Below are positions 21,181-32,588 of a stretch of 64,000 bases of DNA, one piece after another. The notes beneath the pieces are model-generated. The model was not told where the DNA came from and ran no database searches. It saw only the letters and a program-made list of their open reading frames with translations. Source of the DNA: Tardiphaga sp. vice304 (lineage in GTDB: Bacteria; Pseudomonadota; Alphaproteobacteria; Rhizobiales; Xanthobacteraceae); the NCBI RefSeq assembly GCF_007018905.1, contig NZ_CP041402.1, forward strand, positions 496,001 to 560,000, written 5' to 3'. Position 1 is the stretch's first letter, and each line of letters starts with the position of its first letter. A program made the position numbers and the translations under genes.

Positions 21181-21879
21181 TCAACCGGGTTGCTTAGGGA
21201 TCGAACCGATGAATGCCTCGACGCTGGGCAGGATGTTCTTCACCACGATGTCGATGCCTTCGGTGGTCGGGTGCATGCCGTCGGGCAGCGCCAGCTTCGT
21301 ATTGCCGGCGACGCCTTCGAGGAAGAACGGATACAGCGGCACGCCGAACTGCTTCGCCAGATCCGGATAGATCGAATTGAACTTCTGCGCATAGTCGGCG
21401 CCGTAATTCGGCGGTGCGACCATGCCGGCCAGCAGCACCGCGATCTTGCGCGCCTGCAGCCGCCGGATGATCTCGCTCAACGCCTCGCGCGGCACTTTCG
21501 GGTCGATGCCGCGCAGCGCGTCGTTGGCGCCGAGCTCCAGGATCACCCCCTTTGTGCCGTCCGGAACCGACCAGTCGAGCCGGCCGAGCCCACCCGAGGT
21601 GGTATCGCCGGACACCCCGGCATTGATGACCTCGACCGCGGTGCCCTTGTCCTTGAGTGCGGCCTGCAGCCGGACCGGAAACGCCGCATTGGCCGGCAGT
21701 CCGTAGCCCGCGCTCAGCGAGTCGCCCAGCACCACCAGCCTGACCGGTTTGGCTGCGGCATCCTGTGCCGCGGCGGGCGCGATCGGGGCCGACAGGACCA
21801 GCCCGGCGGCGATCAGCCACGCAAATGTGCACGACAGACCCTCGACCCTTCGTCGCCAAGTGCCATATGAAGCCTGCAT
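21181..21879 (-). CDS. tesA: Periplasmic SGNH esterase (TesA / arylesterase type)
   Basis: 232 residues from the ATG at 21879 (236 if the ATG at 21891 is used). A signal peptide is clear: WLIAAGLVLSAPIAPAAAQ, cleavage near residue 39. SGNH blocks are GDSLSAGYG with Ser54, NAGVSGDT, GANDALRG and DGMHPT with Asp200/His203. Family members are multifunctional thioesterases, lysophospholipases and arylesterases of the periplasm. It is divergent from an ABC exporter pair, the same arrangement as E. coli tesA / ybbA-ybbP, and the start codons of the two divergent genes overlap at CATG (21877-21880). Confidence 0.9.
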   Translation of the reverse strand: MQASYGTWRRRVEGLSCTFAWLIAAGLVLSAPIAPAAAQDAAAKPVRLVVLGDSLSAGYGLPANAAFPVRLQAALKDKGTAVEVINAGVSGDTTSGGLGRLDWSVPDGTKGVILELGANDALRGIDPKVPREALSEIIRRLQARKIAVLLAGMVAPPNYGADYAQKFNSIYPDLAKQFGVPLYPFFLEGVAGNTKLALPDGMHPTTEGIDIVVKNILPSVEAFIGSIPKQPG

Positions 21880-22588
21880 GGATACTTTCATCGAGACCTC
21901 ATCATCGGCCGGGCTGAGCCCGGACACCATTGCCATTTCGAACGTCAACCTGTCGCTCGGCACCGGCGCCGCACGCGTGCATATCCTGCGGGATATCAGC
22001 CTGCGCGTCGGATCCGGCGAAGCCATCGGGCTGATCGGCCCGTCGGGTTCCGGCAAATCGACGCTGCTGATGGTGATGGCGGGGCTGGAACGTCCTGATA
22101 GCGGAGAGGTGGTGGTCAACGGCACCTCTTTCAATGCACTGGACGAGGACGGTCTCGCACGGTTTCGTGGTCGGCATGTCGGCATCGTGTTCCAGAGCTT
22201 TCATCTGATCCCGACCATGACCGCGCTGGAGAACGTCGCGGTGCCGCTCGAACTGGCCGGCCGCACGGACGCCATGGCGCGGGCGACGCAGGAACTGGAA
22301 GCCGTCGGGCTCGGCCACCGGCTGCATCACTACCCCACGCAATTGTCCGGCGGCGAGCAGCAGCGCGTCGCTTTGGCGCGCGCGCTGGCGCCGGATCCGG
22401 CGATCCTGGTCGCCGACGAGCCGACCGGCAATCTCGACGAGACCACCGGCAGCCAGATTGTCGATCTTCTGTTCGCGCAGCACGCCAGCCGCGGCATGAC
22501 GCTGGTGCTGGTCACGCATGATACCGCGCTGGCGCATAAATGCGACCGCGTGGTGCGGCTGCGCTCCGGCCGCATCGAAACTGCCTGA
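21878..22588 (+). CDS. ABC transporter ATP-binding protein (YbbA/LolD type)
   Basis: 236 residues from the ATG at 21878. Walker A GPSGSGKS (54-61), Q loop VFQSFHLIPT, signature LSGGEQQRVALARA, Walker B plus ILVADEPTGNLDE and switch His in VTHD. The GNLDE and LIPTMTALENV features place it in the MacB/LolD/YbbA group. It partners the large permease that starts inside its stop codon (TGATG). Function by analogy to E. coli YbbA-YbbP, next to TesA: export or extraction of a lipid or other envelope substrate. The substrate is not established. Confidence 0.93.
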   Translation: MDTFIETSSSAGLSPDTIAISNVNLSLGTGAARVHILRDISLRVGSGEAIGLIGPSGSGKSTLLMVMAGLERPDSGEVVVNGTSFNALDEDGLARFRGRHVGIVFQSFHLIPTMTALENVAVPLELAGRTDAMARATQELEAVGLGHRLHHYPTQLSGGEQQRVALARALAPDPAILVADEPTGNLDETTGSQIVDLLFAQHASRGMTLVLVTHDTALAHKCDRVVRLRSGRIETA

Positions 22589-25158
22589 TGACGACAATTT
22601 CTGACACCATCCCGGCCAGCCGCGGCCCGTCGCTGGCGCTGCGTTACGCCTTGCGCGAGATGCGCAGCGGCTTGCGCGGCTTCTACGTATTTATTGCCTG
22701 CATCGCGCTCGGCGTGATGGCGATCGCCGGCGTCGGCTCGGTGGCGGCGTCGCTGAGCGAAGGCCTGGCGCGCGAGGGCCGCACGCTGCTCGGCGGCGAC
22801 GCGGCGTTCTCGCTGATGCAGCGCGAGGCCAGCCCCGACGAACTCGCCTTCCTGCGCTCGCGCGGCCAGGTGTCCGTGGCGGCGTCGCTGCGCGGCATGG
22901 CCAAGGCTGCGGACGGAAATCTGGCGCTGGTCGAGATCAAGGCCATCGACGATTCCTATCCGATGCTGGGCCAGGTCACGATGGCGCCGGACATGGCGGT
23001 GCGCGATCTCGTCGCTGAACGCGACGGTGTCTTTGGCGCGGCGACCGATACGACGCTGATGGCGCGGCTCGACCTCAAGCTCGGCGACCACGTCACGGTG
23101 GGCTCAGCAACCTTCCAGATCCGCAGCGTGATCTCGTCCGAGCCGGACAAGCTGTCCGGCGCCGTCGGCTTCGCGCCGCGTTTTCTCGCCAGTGAGGACG
23201 CGCTGCGGGCGACGCAATTGCTGCAGCCGGGCAGCCTGGTGCGCTGGATCTATCGCGTGCGATTGCCGGATGGCGCGGCCGATGACCGTGCCGCCGGCGC
23301 GCTCGCCGATGCATCGCGCAAGGCCCTGCCGCAGGCCGGCTGGGAAATCCGTACCCGCGATAATGCGTCGCCGCAGCTCGAGCGCACCATCACCCGCTTC
23401 ACCCAGTTCCTGACTCTGGTCGGCCTTGCCTCGCTGCTGGTCGGCGGCGTCGGCGTCGCCAACGCGGTGAAGAGCCATATCGATCGCCGCCGCGACGTCA
23501 TCGCCGCGCTGAAGGCGCTCGGCGCCACCGGCCGCGACGTGTTCGCGATCTATCTCACCCAGGTGCTGGTGCTGGCTGCGATCGGCTCGCTGATCGGGCT
23601 GCTGCTCGGCGCCGGCCTGCCGTTTGCGATCGTCGGCCTGTTCGGCAAATTGCTGCCGCTGCCGATCGTGGCGTCGCTGCATCCCGGCGAACTGGCGCTG
23701 TCGCTGGTCTACGGCCTGCTGACGGCGCTGGCGTTCGGGCTGTGGCCGCTGGCGCGGGTCCATGACGTGCCGGTCGCGGCCCTGTTTCGCGACGAGGTGT
23801 CCGGCGAAGTCCACCGTCCCAAGCGGATCTATCTCCTCTGGATGGGCCTGGTAATCGTGCTGCTGGTAGCGGTGGTGATCGGCCTGGCCTACGACAAGCG
23901 CGTCGCGGCGGTGTTCGTGGTGTCGTCGATGGTGATCTTCGCGCTGCTGCGCGGCATTGCCTCGGTGATGATGGCGTTCGCTCGGCGCCTACCGCGGCCG
24001 ACGGCCACCATGCTGCGGCTGGCGCTCGCTAACGTCTACCGGCCGGGGGCGCTGACACCGTCGGTGGTGATGTCGCTCGGGCTCGGCCTTACCGTGCTGG
24101 TGACCATCACCCAGATCGACGGTAATCTGCGCCGCCAGTTCATGGCCGCGTTGCCTGAGAAGGCGCCGTCGTTCTACTTCATCGACATCCCCTCCACCGA
24201 GGCCGACCGCTTCGGCGCGTTCCTGAAGGAAAAGGCGCCGCAATCGACCGTCGAGGACGTGCCGATGCTGCGCGGCCGGATCGTTTCGGCGCGCGGCGTC
24301 AAGGCCGAGGACCTGAAACCGTCGTCTGATGCCGAATGGGTGCTGCAGAGTGACCGCGGCCTCAGCTACACCAACGAGGTGCCGAAGGGCTCCAAGCTGG
24401 TCGAAGGCGACTGGTGGGCGCCGGATTATGCCGGCCCGCCTTTAGTCTCGTTCGAGAAGAAGCTCGCCGACGGGCTCGGGCTGAAGATCGGCGACGTCGT
24501 CGTCGTCAACGTGCTCGGCCGCGACATCTCGGCCAAGATCGCCAATATGCGGACGGTGGACTGGCAGAGCCTGGGCATCAATTTCGTGCTGGTGTTCTCG
24601 CCCAACACCTTCCGCGGCGCGCCGCACACCCATATCGCCACCCTGACCGAGGCACATCCAGATCCGACCCAGGATGCCCCGCTGGTCAAGGCGGTGGCGG
24701 ACGCGTTTCCAATGGTCACCAGCGTCCGCGTTCGCGAGGCGCTCGATACCATCGGCGGCGTCGTTACCAACCTCGTTCTGGCGATTCGCGGCGCCAGCGC
24801 GGTCACGCTGCTGTCCGCCATTCTGGTGCTGGGCGGGGCGCTCGCCGCCGGGCATCGCCACCGCGTCTATGACGCCGTGATTCTCAAGACGCTGGGCGCC
24901 ACCCGCGCCCGGCTGCTTGGCGCCTATGCGCTGGAATATCTGATGATCGGCCTGGCCACCGCCGTGTTCGGCGTGCTCGCCGGATCGGTCGCGGCCTGGC
25001 TGATCGTCACAAGACTGATGACGCTGGGCTTCGAATGGCAGGCCGTCAGCGCGCTGGGCGTCGTGCTGGCCGCGCTAATTGTCACAGTGGGGCTGGGCCT
25101 GGCAGGTACCCTTGTCGCACTGAATCAGAAGCCGGCGACCGTATTGCGCAATTTGTGA
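22588..25158 (+). CDS. ABC exporter permease, FtsX/YbbP type
   Basis: 856-residue membrane protein starting at the ATG that overlaps the ATPase stop. It has an N-terminal membrane helix (about 35-58), a large periplasmic domain (about 60-265), FtsX-like helices near 275-300, 325-360 and 370-395, a second membrane cluster near 415-475, a second periplasmic domain (about 500-735), and three C-terminal helices (745-770, 795-820, 825-845). Two FtsX modules in one chain is the YbbP architecture. With the adjoining ATPase it forms a complete exporter, probably acting with the divergent TesA-like esterase on the same envelope substrate. Confidence 0.9.
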   Translation: MTTISDTIPASRGPSLALRYALREMRSGLRGFYVFIACIALGVMAIAGVGSVAASLSEGLAREGRTLLGGDAAFSLMQREASPDELAFLRSRGQVSVAASLRGMAKAADGNLALVEIKAIDDSYPMLGQVTMAPDMAVRDLVAERDGVFGAATDTTLMARLDLKLGDHVTVGSATFQIRSVISSEPDKLSGAVGFAPRFLASEDALRATQLLQPGSLVRWIYRVRLPDGAADDRAAGALADASRKALPQAGWEIRTRDNASPQLERTITRFTQFLTLVGLASLLVGGVGVANAVKSHIDRRRDVIAALKALGATGRDVFAIYLTQVLVLAAIGSLIGLLLGAGLPFAIVGLFGKLLPLPIVASLHPGELALSLVYGLLTALAFGLWPLARVHDVPVAALFRDEVSGEVHRPKRIYLLWMGLVIVLLVAVVIGLAYDKRVAAVFVVSSMVIFALLRGIASVMMAFARRLPRPTATMLRLALANVYRPGALTPSVVMSLGLGLTVLVTITQIDGNLRRQFMAALPEKAPSFYFIDIPSTEADRFGAFLKEKAPQSTVEDVPMLRGRIVSARGVKAEDLKPSSDAEWVLQSDRGLSYTNEVPKGSKLVEGDWWAPDYAGPPLVSFEKKLADGLGLKIGDVVVVNVLGRDISAKIANMRTVDWQSLGINFVLVFSPNTFRGAPHTHIATLTEAHPDPTQDAPLVKAVADAFPMVTSVRVREALDTIGGVVTNLVLAIRGASAVTLLSAILVLGGALAAGHRHRVYDAVILKTLGATRARLLGAYALEYLMIGLATAVFGVLAGSVAAWLIVTRLMTLGFEWQAVSALGVVLAALIVTVGLGLAGTLVALNQKPATVLRNL

Positions 25159-25440
25159 CCCGATTTGGCACGAATAGCGCCAGATCCGGAAATCCCGGCA
25201 AAAGCAGTTGCGCGAGATTTACCAAAGCGCACGGACATGCAGGGGTGGGGCGACATTCCGCCACGCATGGAAGCTTGCACGGAATGTGTTAGTTTACCAA
25301 ATACCCTCTGGGTCAGACGACCGGCGCAACAGCCATTGATCGTGACATCGATTTAATGGCTCAGGGCACCGGATCTGGGATAAATTCGCACCGACGGCGC
25401 AAACCCTTTGCGGCCAGTCGGACAACACAGGACTTCGACC

Positions 25441-26229
25441 ATGTCGGACTTCGACCGAAACTATGCTTCTCCTTTCGGCCAGGCCGCTGCGCGTGACACC
25501 GCTGCGGTCGATGCCGGCCTGCGCTCCTACATGCTGCGCATCTACAATTACATGTCGATCGGCCTGGCCATCACCGGTCTGGCCGCGCTCGGCGTGTACA
25601 TGGCAGCCGTGACCACCGACCCGTCGGGTGCCGCGGCCAAGATCGGCAACTCGTTCCTGACGCCTTTCGGCTACACGATGTTCGTCAGCCCCCTGAAGTG
25701 GGTTTTCATCCTGGCGCCGCTCGCGATGGTGTTCGCCATCTCGTTCGGCATCAACCGGCTGAAGCCGGCGACAGCGCAGTTGATGTTCTGGGCTTTCGCG
25801 GCCCTGATGGGCATCTCGCTGTCGTCGATCTTCCTGGTGTACACGCACACCTCGATCACCCGGGTGTTCTTCATCACCGCCGCCTCGTTCGGTGCGCTGA
25901 GCCTGTACGGCTACACCACCAAGCGTGACATGACGGGCATGGGTTCGTTCCTGATCATGGGCCTGTTCGGCATCATCATCGCGAGCGTGGTCAACATGTT
26001 CGTGGCCTCCTCGATGCTGCAGTTCATCGTCTCGATGGTCGGCGTGCTGATCTTCGCGGGCCTCACCGCCTACGATACCCAGCGCCTGAAGAACGACTAC
26101 ATCTACGGCTACGCCTCGCAGGGTGGCGACGTCGCCGAACGTGCGGCGATCACCGGTGCGCTGTCGCTGTACCTGAACTTCATCAACCTGTTCACGCTGC
26201 TGCTGCAGCTGCTCGGACAGAAAGAGTAA
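25441..26229 (+). CDS. Bax inhibitor-1 / YccA-family membrane protein
   Basis: 262 residues from MSDFDRNYASPF at 25441. Seven hydrophobic segments (about 45-70, 80-103, 108-130, 137-158, 164-185, 190-212, 235-258) and the family signature around TAYDTQRLKNDY near residues 200-213. Bacterial homologues (YccA, YbhL, YetJ) modulate FtsH proteolysis or act as pH-dependent Ca2+ leak channels. Monocistronic: 280 bases of free upstream sequence, and a strong terminator right after the stop. Confidence 0.92.
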   Translation: MSDFDRNYASPFGQAAARDTAAVDAGLRSYMLRIYNYMSIGLAITGLAALGVYMAAVTTDPSGAAAKIGNSFLTPFGYTMFVSPLKWVFILAPLAMVFAISFGINRLKPATAQLMFWAFAALMGISLSSIFLVYTHTSITRVFFITAASFGALSLYGYTTKRDMTGMGSFLIMGLFGIIIASVVNMFVASSMLQFIVSMVGVLIFAGLTAYDTQRLKNDYIYGYASQGGDVAERAAITGALSLYLNFINLFTLLLQLLGQKE

Positions 26230-26253
26230 CCTACCGGTTGCTCCAAGAGATCG

Positions 26254-26284
26254 AAGCCCCGGCCGAAAGCCGGGGCTTTTTCTT
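26254..26284 (+). terminator. Rho-independent terminator after the BI-1 gene
   Basis: Stem AAGCCCCGGC / GCCGGGGCTT with loop CGAAA, followed by TTTTTCTTT. A strong intrinsic terminator 25 bases after the stop codon. Confidence 0.92.
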
Positions 26285-26294
26285 TGCTTTTTTC

Positions 26295-26460
26295 CTTCCT
26301 TCTCCCCTTGTGGGAGAAGGTGGCGCCGACGAAGTCGGCGTCGGATGAGGGGGCTCTGGGCAACGGCGTTTGAGGCTACCCCTCACCCGTCTCGAACCGC
26401 TTCGCGGTTCGATCCACCCTCTCCCACCTAGCGAAGCGAAGCTTCGCGCGGGGGAGAGGG
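26295..26460. repeat. Family A palindromic repeat (copy A3)
   Basis: Nested inverted repeat. Outer arms CTTCTCCCCTTGTGGGAGAAGG and CCCTCTCCCACC...GGGGGAGAGGG; inner GGATGAGGGGG / CCCCTCACCC; centre GTTTGAGGCTACC. It contains a GCGAAGCGAAGCTTCGC palindrome and a GAACCGC-TTCGCGGTTC hairpin. Close relative of the copy at 32421. Confidence 0.8.
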
Positions 26461-26523
26461 ACGAAGAGCGTTCGCGTAAATCCGCGATTTGCCTTCGCGT
26501 AAAAAGATTCTACCTTCGGCGGT

Positions 26524-27072
26524 ATGTCAGAACCCCAAATCCGCCCCGCCACATCGGCCGACCTGCCCGCCATCACCGCGATCTACCGCGAAGCCGTGCT
26601 GCACGGCACCGCGACCTTCGAGCTGGACCCGCCGGACGCAGCCGAGATGACGCGCCGCTTCAACGAGATCACTTCCGCCGGCTTTCCCTATCTCGTGGCG
26701 CTGCTGGGGGGCCGGGTGGTCGGCTATTCCTATGCGTCACTTTATCGGACCCGCCCGGCCTATCGCTTCACCGTGGAGAATGCGATTTATCTCGCGCCGG
26801 ACAGTCACCGCCGCGGCGTCGGCACGGAACTGCTGCAGCGGCTTATCGAGGATTGCGAGAGACTGGGTTTCCGGCAGATCATCGCCGTGATCGGCGATTC
26901 CGCGAACGCGGGCTCGATCGGCGTCCATACCAAAACCGGTTTCCAGATGATCGGATTGCATCCCGATGTCGGTTACAAATTCGGTCGTTGGCTCGACGTC
27001 GTGATGATGCAGCGCGCGATCGGCGGTGGCGGCCGAACGTTGCCGACAGCCGATCCGGCTGCCGGCGGCTAG
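26524..27072 (+). CDS. GNAT N-acetyltransferase, phosphinothricin-acetyltransferase-like
   Basis: 182 residues. Acetyl-CoA site motif A reads YLAPDSHRRGVGTELLQRLI (about 98-117), preceded by GYSYASLYRTRPAY and followed by VIGDSANAGSIGVHTKTGF, the layout of the Pat/MnaT/YncA group that acetylates phosphinothricin, methionine sulfoximine or similar amino-acid analogues. The native substrate is unknown. The last four bases overlap the stop of the convergent DUF2794 gene at CTAG (27069-27072). Confidence 0.88.
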   Translation: MSEPQIRPATSADLPAITAIYREAVLHGTATFELDPPDAAEMTRRFNEITSAGFPYLVALLGGRVVGYSYASLYRTRPAYRFTVENAIYLAPDSHRRGVGTELLQRLIEDCERLGFRQIIAVIGDSANAGSIGVHTKTGFQMIGLHPDVGYKFGRWLDVVMMQRAIGGGGRTLPTADPAAGG

Positions 27073-27428
27073 ACCACCGCCAGCTTGCGGTCGATCACCA
27101 GCAGCACGCGGTCAAGCTCATGGCCGCGACGCAAAATCTGGCCGCTGGCGGAGATCACACTGTAGATGCCCTGCTTCCGCGCCAGCCGAGGGTCTTTCTC
27201 GATCCGGTAGATAGGCACTTCGGAGGCGCGGCGGAATACCGAGAACACCGCGCGGTCCTTCAAGAAGTCGATCGCATAGTCGCGCCATTCGCCGTTGGCG
27301 ACCATGCGGCCATACAGATTCAGGATTCGGTTCAGTTCGATGCGGTTGAAGGTGACGGCGGAGACGGTCGCACTGCGCTCCGCCCCGCGGTTCTCGCCGG
27401 GATCGCTATCCCCTGGGATCGAACTCAT
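27069..27428 (-). CDS. DUF2794 family protein
   Basis: 119-residue small protein. The conserved core runs from about 25 to the end: FNRIELNRILNLYGRMV, GEWRDYAIDFL, AVFSVFRRASE, YRIEKDP and ILRRGHELDRVLLVI, matching DUF2794 of alphaproteobacteria. Function unknown; no membrane segment or catalytic motif. Convergent with the GNAT gene, sharing the CTAG stop overlap. Confidence 0.85.
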   Translation of the reverse strand: MSSIPGDSDPGENRGAERSATVSAVTFNRIELNRILNLYGRMVANGEWRDYAIDFLKDRAVFSVFRRASEVPIYRIEKDPRLARKQGIYSVISASGQILRRGHELDRVLLVIDRKLAVV

Positions 27429-27599
27429 GCAGCGCCTCCTGTCACATATTCCACATGATCGCCCCGTCGGGCGCAGGCTGCAAGGGGCGCGATGCGTTGC
27501 ATGACTGACCGGTGGAAACCTGCTGTCACGGGATCGTTAGGCAAATCTTATTGCCGCCAGATTTCCGCCCAGCCGCAGCCTTTTCGGGTTGCGAAAAAC

Positions 27600-27724
27600 A
27601 GATACTGCGTCGGGCCCGGTTCTTTCGATCCTGGATTCCTCAGCCCCCAGCCCCCCGGGGTTGTAAGGATCGGGCCTGCGCAGGGTTATCCCACTGGGCC
27701 AACGCAAGTTGGCCCTTTTCTTTT
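27600..27724 (+). ncRNA. Possible small RNA with intrinsic terminator
   Basis: No protein gene is found in 27429-27733, yet a clean intrinsic terminator ends it: GGGCCAAC-gca-AGTTGGCCC followed by TTTTCTTTT (27696-27724). Upstream, GGCCC and GATCC segments (about 27613-27631) can pair with GGATCGGGCC (27667-27676), closing a C-rich loop (CAGCCCCCAGCCCCCC). A weak AGATACT -10-like element lies at about 27599. The structure suggests a trans-acting RNA, but there is no match I can name; an unassigned 3' end is the alternative. Confidence 0.3.
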
Positions 27725-27734
27725 GGGATAGTAG

Positions 27735-27915
27735 TGTCTGTCATTCCGGGGCGAGAGCGCGCCAGCGCGAGCGAACCCGGAACCCCGAGTTTTCGATCGA
27801 CAGCTCGATCCCGGAAAGTGGGTGAACGCATCGAGGTTCCCCGCCACTCCAATTGGAGAGGCTGAGGTCTCCGTCAGACGGCTTGGTCGTCTGCCGCATC
27901 CCGGAACGACAAGCT
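27735..27915. repeat. Family B intergenic repeat (copy B3)
   Basis: Flanked by CTGTCATTCCGGGGCGAGAG and CCGCATCCCGGAACGACAAGC. Inner blocks AACCCGGAACCCCGAG, ATCGAGGTTCCCCGCC and ACTCCAATTGGAGAGGCTGAGG are shared with the copies at 15417 and 34890. It abuts the stop codon of the DUF1223 gene. Confidence 0.75.
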
Positions 27916-27916
27916 G

Positions 27917-28669
27917 CTACGGCAGCGACGTCATCGTTGCCCCGAGCATGGCGCCGGGATGGTCGCGCGTGCCGTCCTGGAGATAGACCACCGCGGCATC
28001 GACGCCGTCGCGGCTGATGTTCTCCAGCGGCACGGTCCAGGTCGCCGCCGTTCCGGTCCAGTCACCGACCTTCAGCCAGTTACGCACCACATTGTAGTAG
28101 GTCAGCGCCTGGCCGCGATTTTCGCCGCGGCCGATGGCGATCGGCACCGCTTTCGATACCGAACAGATCCAGACCTCGCCACGCGCGGCGTGAGGGCTCT
28201 TCTCGGAGGCGGAGACGGCCACGTTCACCTGCTTGCCCGAGACCGTCAGCGACACCGGCACCGACATCACCGCGCCCTTGCGCGTCTCGTCGATGGCCAT
28301 GTCGATCTTGCCGCGGTCGCTGCCGATCACCTGCCGTGTGCCGTTGACGATGACCTGCGGCGTATAGACGTCGCGGTCGCCGCGCATGTTCGAGTAGGAT
28401 TTCTGCCGCGCGCTGAAGCGGGAATCTGCCAGCGTGTCCTTCCAGCCGAGATAGTCCCAGTAGTCGATCGGCATGCTGAGCGCGATCACGCGGCTATCGC
28501 GGGCGAGATCGCCGATGATCTTGTCGGCTGGCGGGCACGACGAACAGCCCTGCGAGGTGAACAGTTCGACGACAGCAATGGGCTGGCTGTGTGCGACACC
28601 GCTCATAGCAAAAGCGAGGCAGACGCTGGCTGCGCCCGTCCATCGGGTAATGCCATGAGAGGTTTTCAT
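27917..28669 (-). CDS. Exported DUF1223 protein with CxxC
   Basis: 250 residues from the ATG at 28669. Signal peptide MKTSHGITRW...FAMSGVAHSQ, cleavage near 29. DUF1223 core: VVELFTSQGCSSCPPADKI with the Cys42-x-x-Cys45 pair and a thioredoxin-like first half (IDYWDYLGWKDTLAD, TPQVIVNG), then a beta-rich C-terminal half. Probably a periplasmic thiol-disulfide or binding protein; the function is not established. A hairpin follows the acnA stop on the other side, so it is transcribed on its own. Confidence 0.87.
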   Translation of the reverse strand: MKTSHGITRWTGAASVCLAFAMSGVAHSQPIAVVELFTSQGCSSCPPADKIIGDLARDSRVIALSMPIDYWDYLGWKDTLADSRFSARQKSYSNMRGDRDVYTPQVIVNGTRQVIGSDRGKIDMAIDETRKGAVMSVPVSLTVSGKQVNVAVSASEKSPHAARGEVWICSVSKAVPIAIGRGENRGQALTYYNVVRNWLKVGDWTGTAATWTVPLENISRDGVDAAVVYLQDGTRDHPGAMLGATMTSLP

Positions 28670-28751
28670 TGGTTTGCCACGCTTTAATAGCGACACGTAA
28701 CAGACGGTGTCTCGATACGGAAGTGCCACTTGTACAGATGCCCTAAACGCC

Positions 28752-28781
28752 GGAAGGCGGCCTTGTGATAGGCCGCCTTCC
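28752..28781. terminator. Perfect hairpin between acnA and the DUF1223 gene
   Basis: Stem GGAAGGCGGCC / GGCCGCCTTCC (11 bp) with an 8-base loop, 60 bases after the acnA stop and upstream of the DUF1223 start. There is no long T-run; it probably still insulates the two same-strand genes. Confidence 0.6.
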
Positions 28782-28840
28782 GTTCACTCACCACTCACTT
28801 CGCAGTGAGGCGCGACGTCGCATGATCCAGATCAAACGCC

Positions 28841-31558
<2,718 letters not shown>

Positions 31559-31786
31559 ATGGAGCGGTCCCAATTCTTCGTTACAGGATACCCGGTAAAA
31601 GGTATCAATACACCGCAGCAGGGCAGCCTGAGTGGCTTGCGGGTCTCGATTGTGTGCTGCATCAAGTTCCGGCTTATAGAATCTTTCTAGAGGCGCCGCC
31701 ACACCGACAATCGTTTCGCAGCAATGCGGTATCAGGCAACGTGGCAACGCGCCCTTCACCTAGCAGAGGGCCGTGAAAGGACAAGG

Positions 31787-32389
31787 ATGCGGCTCTCGGG
31801 ACGCGGTTTGCGATGTGTGCGGGGCGGCCGCGAGGTGTTCGCCGGGCTCGATTTCGACGCCGAGGGCGGCGAGGCGCTGGCCGTGGTCGGCCCCAACGGG
31901 GCGGGCAAAACGTCGCTGCTGCGGCTGATCGCCGGCCTCCTGGCGATGGAGGGCGGTACGGTCGCGCTCACCGGCGGCGATGCCGAGCTGACCCTGCCCG
32001 AGCAGGCGCATTATCTCGGCCACCGCGACGCCATGAAGCCGGCGCTGACGGTGACGGAAAATCTCATTTTCTGGGCGGAGTTCTTTGGTGGTACGCCGGG
32101 CGATCCCGCCGAAGCCATTGCCGCGGTGGGGTTGAGCCACGCCGCCGCGCTGCCGGCAGGCTTTCTCTCCGCCGGCCAGCGCCGCCGGCTGTCGATCGCG
32201 CGGCTTCTCGCCGTGCACCGCCCGATCTGGCTGCTCGACGAGCCGACCTCAGCGCTGGACCTGGCCAGCCAGCGGGTGTTTGCCGGCCTGATGACCGCGC
32301 ATCTCGGCCGCGGCGGCATGATTATAGCTGCGACCCACGCGCCGCTCGGGATCGACGCGCGGGAATTGCGCATCGGGGGAGCGTCGTGA
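31787..32389 (+). CDS. ccmA: Heme exporter ATP-binding protein CcmA
   Basis: 200 residues from MRLSGRGL at 31787, with AAGGACAAGG upstream. Walker A GPNGAGKT (35-42), signature [14 protein letters not shown], Walker [12 protein letters not shown]. With CcmB and CcmC it drives release of holo-CcmE during cytochrome c maturation (system I). Equivalent to bradyrhizobial CycV. It is followed by a palindromic repeat and then ccmB; ccmE, ccmF and ccmH are not in this window. Confidence 0.95.
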   Translation: MRLSGRGLRCVRGGREVFAGLDFDAEGGEALAVVGPNGAGKTSLLRLIAGLLAMEGGTVALTGGDAELTLPEQAHYLGHRDAMKPALTVTENLIFWAEFFGGTPGDPAEAIAAVGLSHAAALPAGFLSAGQRRRLSIARLLAVHRPIWLLDEPTSALDLASQRVFAGLMTAHLGRGGMIIAATHAPLGIDARELRIGGAS

Positions 32390-32420
32390 GGGGGCGAATG
32401 TTGGCAACTCGACCGGCCTT

Positions 32421-32573
32421 CTTCCTTCCCTCTCCCCTTGTGGGAGAGGGTGGATCGAACATGCGGAGCATGTTCGAGACGGGTGAGGGGTGCCGCAACC
32501 GACGTCGCCTAGCTACCCCTCATCCGACGCGGCCTGCGGCCGCGCCACCTTCTCCCACAAGGGGAGAAGGAAG
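32421..32573. repeat. Family A palindromic repeat inside the ccm operon (copy A4)
   Basis: Outer arms CCCTCTCCCCTTGTGGGAGAGGG and CCTTCTCCCACAAGGGGAGAAGG; inner GGGTGAGGGG / CCCCTCATCC; hairpins GAACATGCGGAGCATGTTC and GCGGCCTGCGGCCGC. It fills nearly all of the ccmA-ccmB gap; its last arm ends 18 bases before the ccmB start. Confidence 0.85.
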
Positions 32574-32588
32574 AAGGGGGCGCCCCTC

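Noticed and set aside
27600..27724. 6S RNA or 4.5S SRP RNA
   Set aside because: The conserved GGTCAGG...GGAAGCAGCC-type SRP core and the long 6S closing stem with central bubble are not seen; kept only as an unnamed candidate RNA.
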